Notes under the pieces: generated by a model | Databases searched by the model: none | Seen by the model: the letters and a program-made list of their open reading frames with translations, nothing else | What the model was told of the DNA's origin: nothing | Translations under genes and position numbers: made by a program | In this document: piece after piece, positions 7,660 through 9,415 of the stretch | How positions within the stretch are numbered: the stretch's first letter is position 1 | Layout: each line of letters opens with the position of its first letter | DNA from: CAZIKB01 sp964539665 | GTDB lineage: Bacteria; Zhuqueibacterota; Zhuqueibacteria; Oceanimicrobiales; Oceanimicrobiaceae | Length of the DNA stretch: 9,415 bases | Reading direction: 5' to 3' | Assembly: GCA_964539665.1 (NCBI GenBank) | Contig: CAZIKB010000184.1 | Span: forward strand, 1 to 9,415

Positions 7660-7951
7660 AATGTTTGCTCACCTCCTCTATGTGCGCGATTTCTAACTTT
7701 TCCCCCTCCAATGTAAATATCAACCTATAGAATCCCGTTAGCTTTACTGCCCACTCTCCCTTTCTGTCTCCTTTTAATGGATGGCAACGTAAGCCAGGTA
7801 AAGCACAAAGTTCATTGATATCGTGCGCATGTTTAATGATATTGACGCGTTGAATGTATTTTCGCGCCACTTCTCGTCCGTAGGTTTTTTCCGCCTCACG
7901 AGATTTCTCATATTGCTTTTGCAGTTTCTTTGTTCTGAAACGAACTTCCAA
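7649..7951 (-). CDS. HigB/RelE-family toxin (predicted ribosome-dependent mRNA endonuclease)
   Basis: The product has 100 residues, the usual HigB length. The core LPGLRCHPLKGDRKGEWAVK (51-70), followed by LTGFYRLIF, is the hallmark of plasmid maintenance killer proteins of the HigB type (usual form LxxLKGDRKGxWSVRVNGxYRI). The C-terminal IEEVSKHYDD supplies the His-Tyr-Asp cluster found at the active end of the family. Toxins of this family cut mRNA on the ribosome and arrest growth. The start is TTG at 7951, with GAGGAG at 7957-7962 and a five-base gap; an ATG upstream lies in another frame. The gene precedes its antitoxin, the toxin-first order typical of higBA, and overlaps it by 11 bases. 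No deleterious truncation is seen, so the module appears intact. Confidence 0.85.
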   Translation of the reverse strand: MEVRFRTKKLQKQYEKSREAEKTYGREVARKYIQRVNIIKHAHDINELCALPGLRCHPLKGDRKGEWAVKLTGFYRLIFTLEGEKLEIAHIEEVSKHYDD

Positions 7952-7980
7952 ACCAACTCCTCATTGCCTACCACCGGACG

Positions 7981-7997
7981 TTTACCTTTTGGGTAAA
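7981..7997. promoter_or_regulatory. Operator O1 of the higBA-like operon
   Basis: TTTACC-TTTTG-GGTAAA is a perfect dyad of six-base half-sites. It overlaps the downstream edge of the predicted -10 and the likely transcription start, so a bound HigA-like protein would block transcription. A second copy lies 52 bases away. Confidence 0.6.
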
Positions 7998-8024
7998 TAT
8001 ATTATAAAAATAGTTACCAATCAA
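7996..8024 (-). promoter_or_regulatory. Promoter of the higBA-like operon
   Basis: On the minus strand TTGATT (8024-8019), a 17-base spacer and TATATT (8001-7996) form a good sigma-70-type promoter about 45 bases before the toxin start. It lies exactly between two near-identical palindromes, which supports its role. Confidence 0.55.
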
Positions 8025-8032
8025 GCATTTTC

Positions 8033-8049
8033 TTTACCTTTTGAGTAAA
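8033..8049. promoter_or_regulatory. Operator O2 of the higBA-like operon
   Basis: TTTACC-TTTTG-AGTAAA differs from O1 by one base, and the match extends over 20 bases (8033-8052 against 7981-8000). It ends eight bases upstream of the -35. The 52-base separation is close to five helical turns, which would put two bound dimers on the same DNA face. Confidence 0.6.
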
Positions 8050-8078
8050 TATTATATTCATCTGAAGGTAGAATTCCC

Positions 8079-8379
8079 GCCTGTTACAAAGCTAAACTCA
8101 TATTTATTATTTTAAATAAAGTTATTCGACTTAAAATATCAAGTAAAAAATCGTTGTTGTAACATGCTAGGAAATTTCAGCACCAGTGAGGATTTTAAAT
8201 ACATTTTTTTGACGAAGCTATGTTTACGCATGCGTTTAACCACCATAACATTGGCAAGATTTATAAAATAGATGAGACTCAGTTTGTCCCTTGGGAGTCA
8301 TGGGATGGGAAACTATCATTGCCAATCCATTTGCTTTTTATGGCACAGTTAAGAAAGTGTTAACTGATTTGATGGATTA
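8079..8379 (-). pseudogene. Repeat copy 2: more decayed relic of the same unidentified gene
   Basis: This diverged copy of 3577-3884 has the same orientation. Especially well kept are the tract TTGTTGTAACAT, AAATTTCAGCAC and the final GATTTGATGGATTA. Read on the minus strand, the frame equivalent to copy 1 contains LPRDKLSLIYFINLANVMVV, but several stops lie upstream of it. One base has been lost or gained before the segment matching TTSAEILWYVTT, which here reads LTGAEIS-stop-HVTT. It therefore looks like a pseudogene fragment, more degraded than copy 1. It fills most of the gap between the DUF5615 gene and the higBA promoter. The family is not recognised. Confidence 0.5.
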
Positions 8380-8390
8380 CCTAATACATG

Positions 8391-8741
8391 CTATAACAAT
8401 GGCAGAAACTGCACTAAATTCTTGAGGTCTTCAGGTTCGCTTACTTTTGCAATGAGTTCTAAATCACGAACACAATTTCCAATTGAAACTCGTAGTTGGT
8501 GAGCATAAATAACACCAGCGAAAGATACGTTATTCTTTTGCCGCCTTGTTGCTTCTTGTAATAGATCATAATCTCGAGTGAATAAAACGTTATCCAATTC
8601 TGTGGCTCGGTCTAACAATTCTGAATCATCCAACTCGTTGGTACCGTCTTCGAATGAGGTAAGTATGTCCACACCTCGGGCTCTTAGTCCGTCTGTGATT
8701 GTGCGAGGCACATTATGATCCATGTAAAGTTGAATTGCCAT
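8391..8741 (-). CDS. DUF5615-family PIN-like protein, putative toxin
   Basis: The product has 116 residues, the usual size for the DUF5615/Mut7-C-like branch of the PIN fold. The N-terminal LYMDHNVPRTITDGLRARG (5-23) and the central ELLDRATELDNVLFTRDYDLL (41-61) are the family's two signature blocks. Candidate metal-binding acids are D8, D38 or D39, D57 and D59. PIN-fold proteins of this type are predicted RNA nucleases. The ATG shares its A with the TAA stop of the DUF433 gene (TAATG). No strong ribosome binding site precedes it, so translation probably depends on coupling. The DUF433-DUF5615 pairing is widespread and usually interpreted as a toxin-antitoxin module. Biochemical activity of this branch is less well established than for VapC, so the toxin role is inference. 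Confidence 0.8.
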   Translation of the reverse strand: MAIQLYMDHNVPRTITDGLRARGVDILTSFEDGTNELDDSELLDRATELDNVLFTRDYDLLQEATRRQKNNVSFAGVIYAHQLRVSIGNCVRDLELIAKVSEPEDLKNLVQFLPLL

Positions 8742-9055
8742 TAAATCAGTTTCTTAGCCTTTAGCTTTTTGATGAGAGGAGTGGGCTGTGTGGATTTTCT
8801 TGTTTGTTCGACTTGCTGTAATTGAATTTCGATTTCTTTATCAAGCTCTTCCTGATGGTCGGCATAATAAGCCAGGGCTGAATATACTTGTCCGAGAGTA
8901 ATTTGGGGATGTTGATAATGGAGTTCCTCCGGGCTCCAACCATATGCTATTTTATCCAGTACGAGTTCTATTACTTTGATTTTCGTACCTTCAATTATCG
9001 CCTGATATTTTTCGTTAAGGATGATATGCTCGTAGCTGGTTTCAACGATAGGCAT
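8741..9055 (-). CDS. DUF433-domain protein, putative antitoxin
   Basis: The product has 104 residues from MPIVETSYEH. The ATG at 9055 is preferred over the GTG one codon upstream because AGGAG (9063-9067) lies seven bases before it. Residues 12-68 carry the DUF433 pattern, with GTKIKVIELVLDKIAYGWS, PEELHYQHPQITLGQVYSAL and AYYADHQEELDKEI; DUF433 is a winged-helix DNA-binding domain related to VapB-type antitoxins. The C-terminal tail (about 75-104) is charged and lysine-rich, as expected for a flexible segment that wraps the toxin. The gene is directly joined to the DUF5615 gene by a one-base overlap, which supports a two-gene module with the antitoxin first. Autoregulation is likely by family but its operator is not obvious here. 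Confidence 0.8.
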   Translation of the reverse strand: MPIVETSYEHIILNEKYQAIIEGTKIKVIELVLDKIAYGWSPEELHYQHPQITLGQVYSALAYYADHQEELDKEIEIQLQQVEQTRKSTQPTPLIKKLKAKKLI

Positions 9056-9083
9056 CACAATACTCCTAATTATATATATTGCT

Positions 9084-9113
9084 TTATTACGTTTCTTAAA
9101 TTAATGTTTTCAA
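9084..9113 (-). promoter_or_regulatory. Candidate promoter of the DUF433-DUF5615 pair
   Basis: On the minus strand TTGAAA (9113-9108), an 18-base spacer and TAATAA (9089-9084) precede the DUF433 start by about 30 bases. The region is so AT-rich that chance matches are expected. Confidence 0.35.
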
Positions 9114-9278
9114 TATACAAAAAAAATCATATTTATCCAAAATAATAAATTTGCACATGCGTAGAGAATCGGTGAAAATATTGAAACCATGCAAATGTAA
9201 TATTTACGTTCCACCTGGTGAGGTTTATTTATTTTTTGAGTCGGTCTCTTACTGTTCTTAACAACATCGCAAATTTTC

Positions 9279-9357
9279 TCTGGTTTCCAGAAAATATGCA
9301 ACTTTTGTATTTTATTCCGTATTACAGAATAAATCATAATTTTATCTGTTTTGCAGA
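9279..9357. promoter_or_regulatory. Cluster of three TCYG-N5-CAGA dyads, candidate operators
   Basis: Three 13-base dyads occur at 9279-9291 (TCTGGTTTCCAGA), 9316-9328 (TCCGTATTACAGA) and 9345-9357 (TCTGTTTTGCAGA). Each is embedded in T-rich left and A-rich right flanks (roughly TTTT on one side and AAAAAT on the other). Start-to-start spacings are 37 and 29 bases. The repeated half-site suggests one regulator with several sites, perhaps serving a gene beyond the right edge or the DUF433 operon. Confidence 0.4.
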
Positions 9358-9415
9358 AAAAATAGGTAGTGTCAAAAGTTTTATGAAAAAATGAAGAGTA
9401 TTAAAGTGAGAATCA

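Larger units (their letters stand above)
9056..9415. other. AT-rich intergenic region without a supportable gene
   Basis: No reading frame here has protein-like composition; the longest minus-strand frame (9110-9337) is rich in Ile, Lys and Phe as expected of AT-rich noise. The region holds the candidate DUF433 promoter and the three dyads. A plus-strand ATG at 9391 (MKSIKVRI, open to the edge) has no clear ribosome binding site and cannot be judged. Confidence 0.5.

Noticed and set aside
8226..8235. Perfect 10-base palindrome ACGCATGCGT in repeat copy 2.
   Set aside because: It is not conserved in copy 1 and is too short to mean much alone.
9366..9415. GTAGTGTCAAAAGTTTT near the right edge, which recalls terminal inverted repeats of some insertion sequences.
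   Set aside because: No transposase, partner inverted repeat or target duplication is visible in the window.

Overview
All seven genes I can support lie on the minus strand, so the window reads right to left. The best taxonomic clue is the C-terminus of the large secreted protein at 3955-6381. It ends in a FlgD-like/type IX secretion (T9SS type A) sorting domain with the SYPNPFNPSTTI signature. That domain is typical of the FCB side of the bacterial tree (Calditrichota, Ignavibacteria, KSB1-like, Marinimicrobia and similar lineages). I infer an uncultivated or little-studied member of that assemblage; no rRNA or marker gene is present to fix it further.

Layout from right to left. (1) 9056-9415 is AT-rich and intergenic. 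It holds three dyads of the form TCYG-N5-CAGA and a plausible promoter. (2) 8391-9055 is a DUF433/DUF5615 toxin-antitoxin-like pair joined by a TAATG overlap. (3) 8079-8379 is copy 2 of a diverged ~300-bp repeat that looks like the relic of a small gene. (4) 6565-7951 is a HigB-type toxin followed by an unusually long HigA-type antitoxin fused to an ImmA/IrrE-like zinc protease domain. Its promoter sits between two nearly identical palindromes. (5) 3955-6381 encodes a secreted protein built as signal peptide, Ig/cadherin-like domain, glycoside-hydrolase-like barrel, CBM9-like domain and sorting domain. (6) 3577-3884 is copy 1 of the ~300-bp repeat. (7) 103-3404 is a tightly coupled two-gene operon: a divergent thiolase, then a 3-hydroxyacyl-CoA dehydrogenase/enoyl-CoA hydratase fusion in the order opposite to FadB/FadJ.

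The left operon could supply hydration, oxidation and thiolytic cleavage of an enoyl-CoA, or the reverse sequence. Both proteins keep the canonical catalytic residues but have unusual surrounding motifs, so the substrate is probably not a standard straight-chain acyl-CoA. The middle gene points to export and surface anchoring of a carbohydrate-active enzyme. The two toxin-antitoxin modules, the repeat relics and the AT-rich spacers give the right half the look of an accessory islet beside a metabolic operon. The least explained elements are the repeat pair, the operator-like dyads and the substrate of the thiolase/fusion operon.
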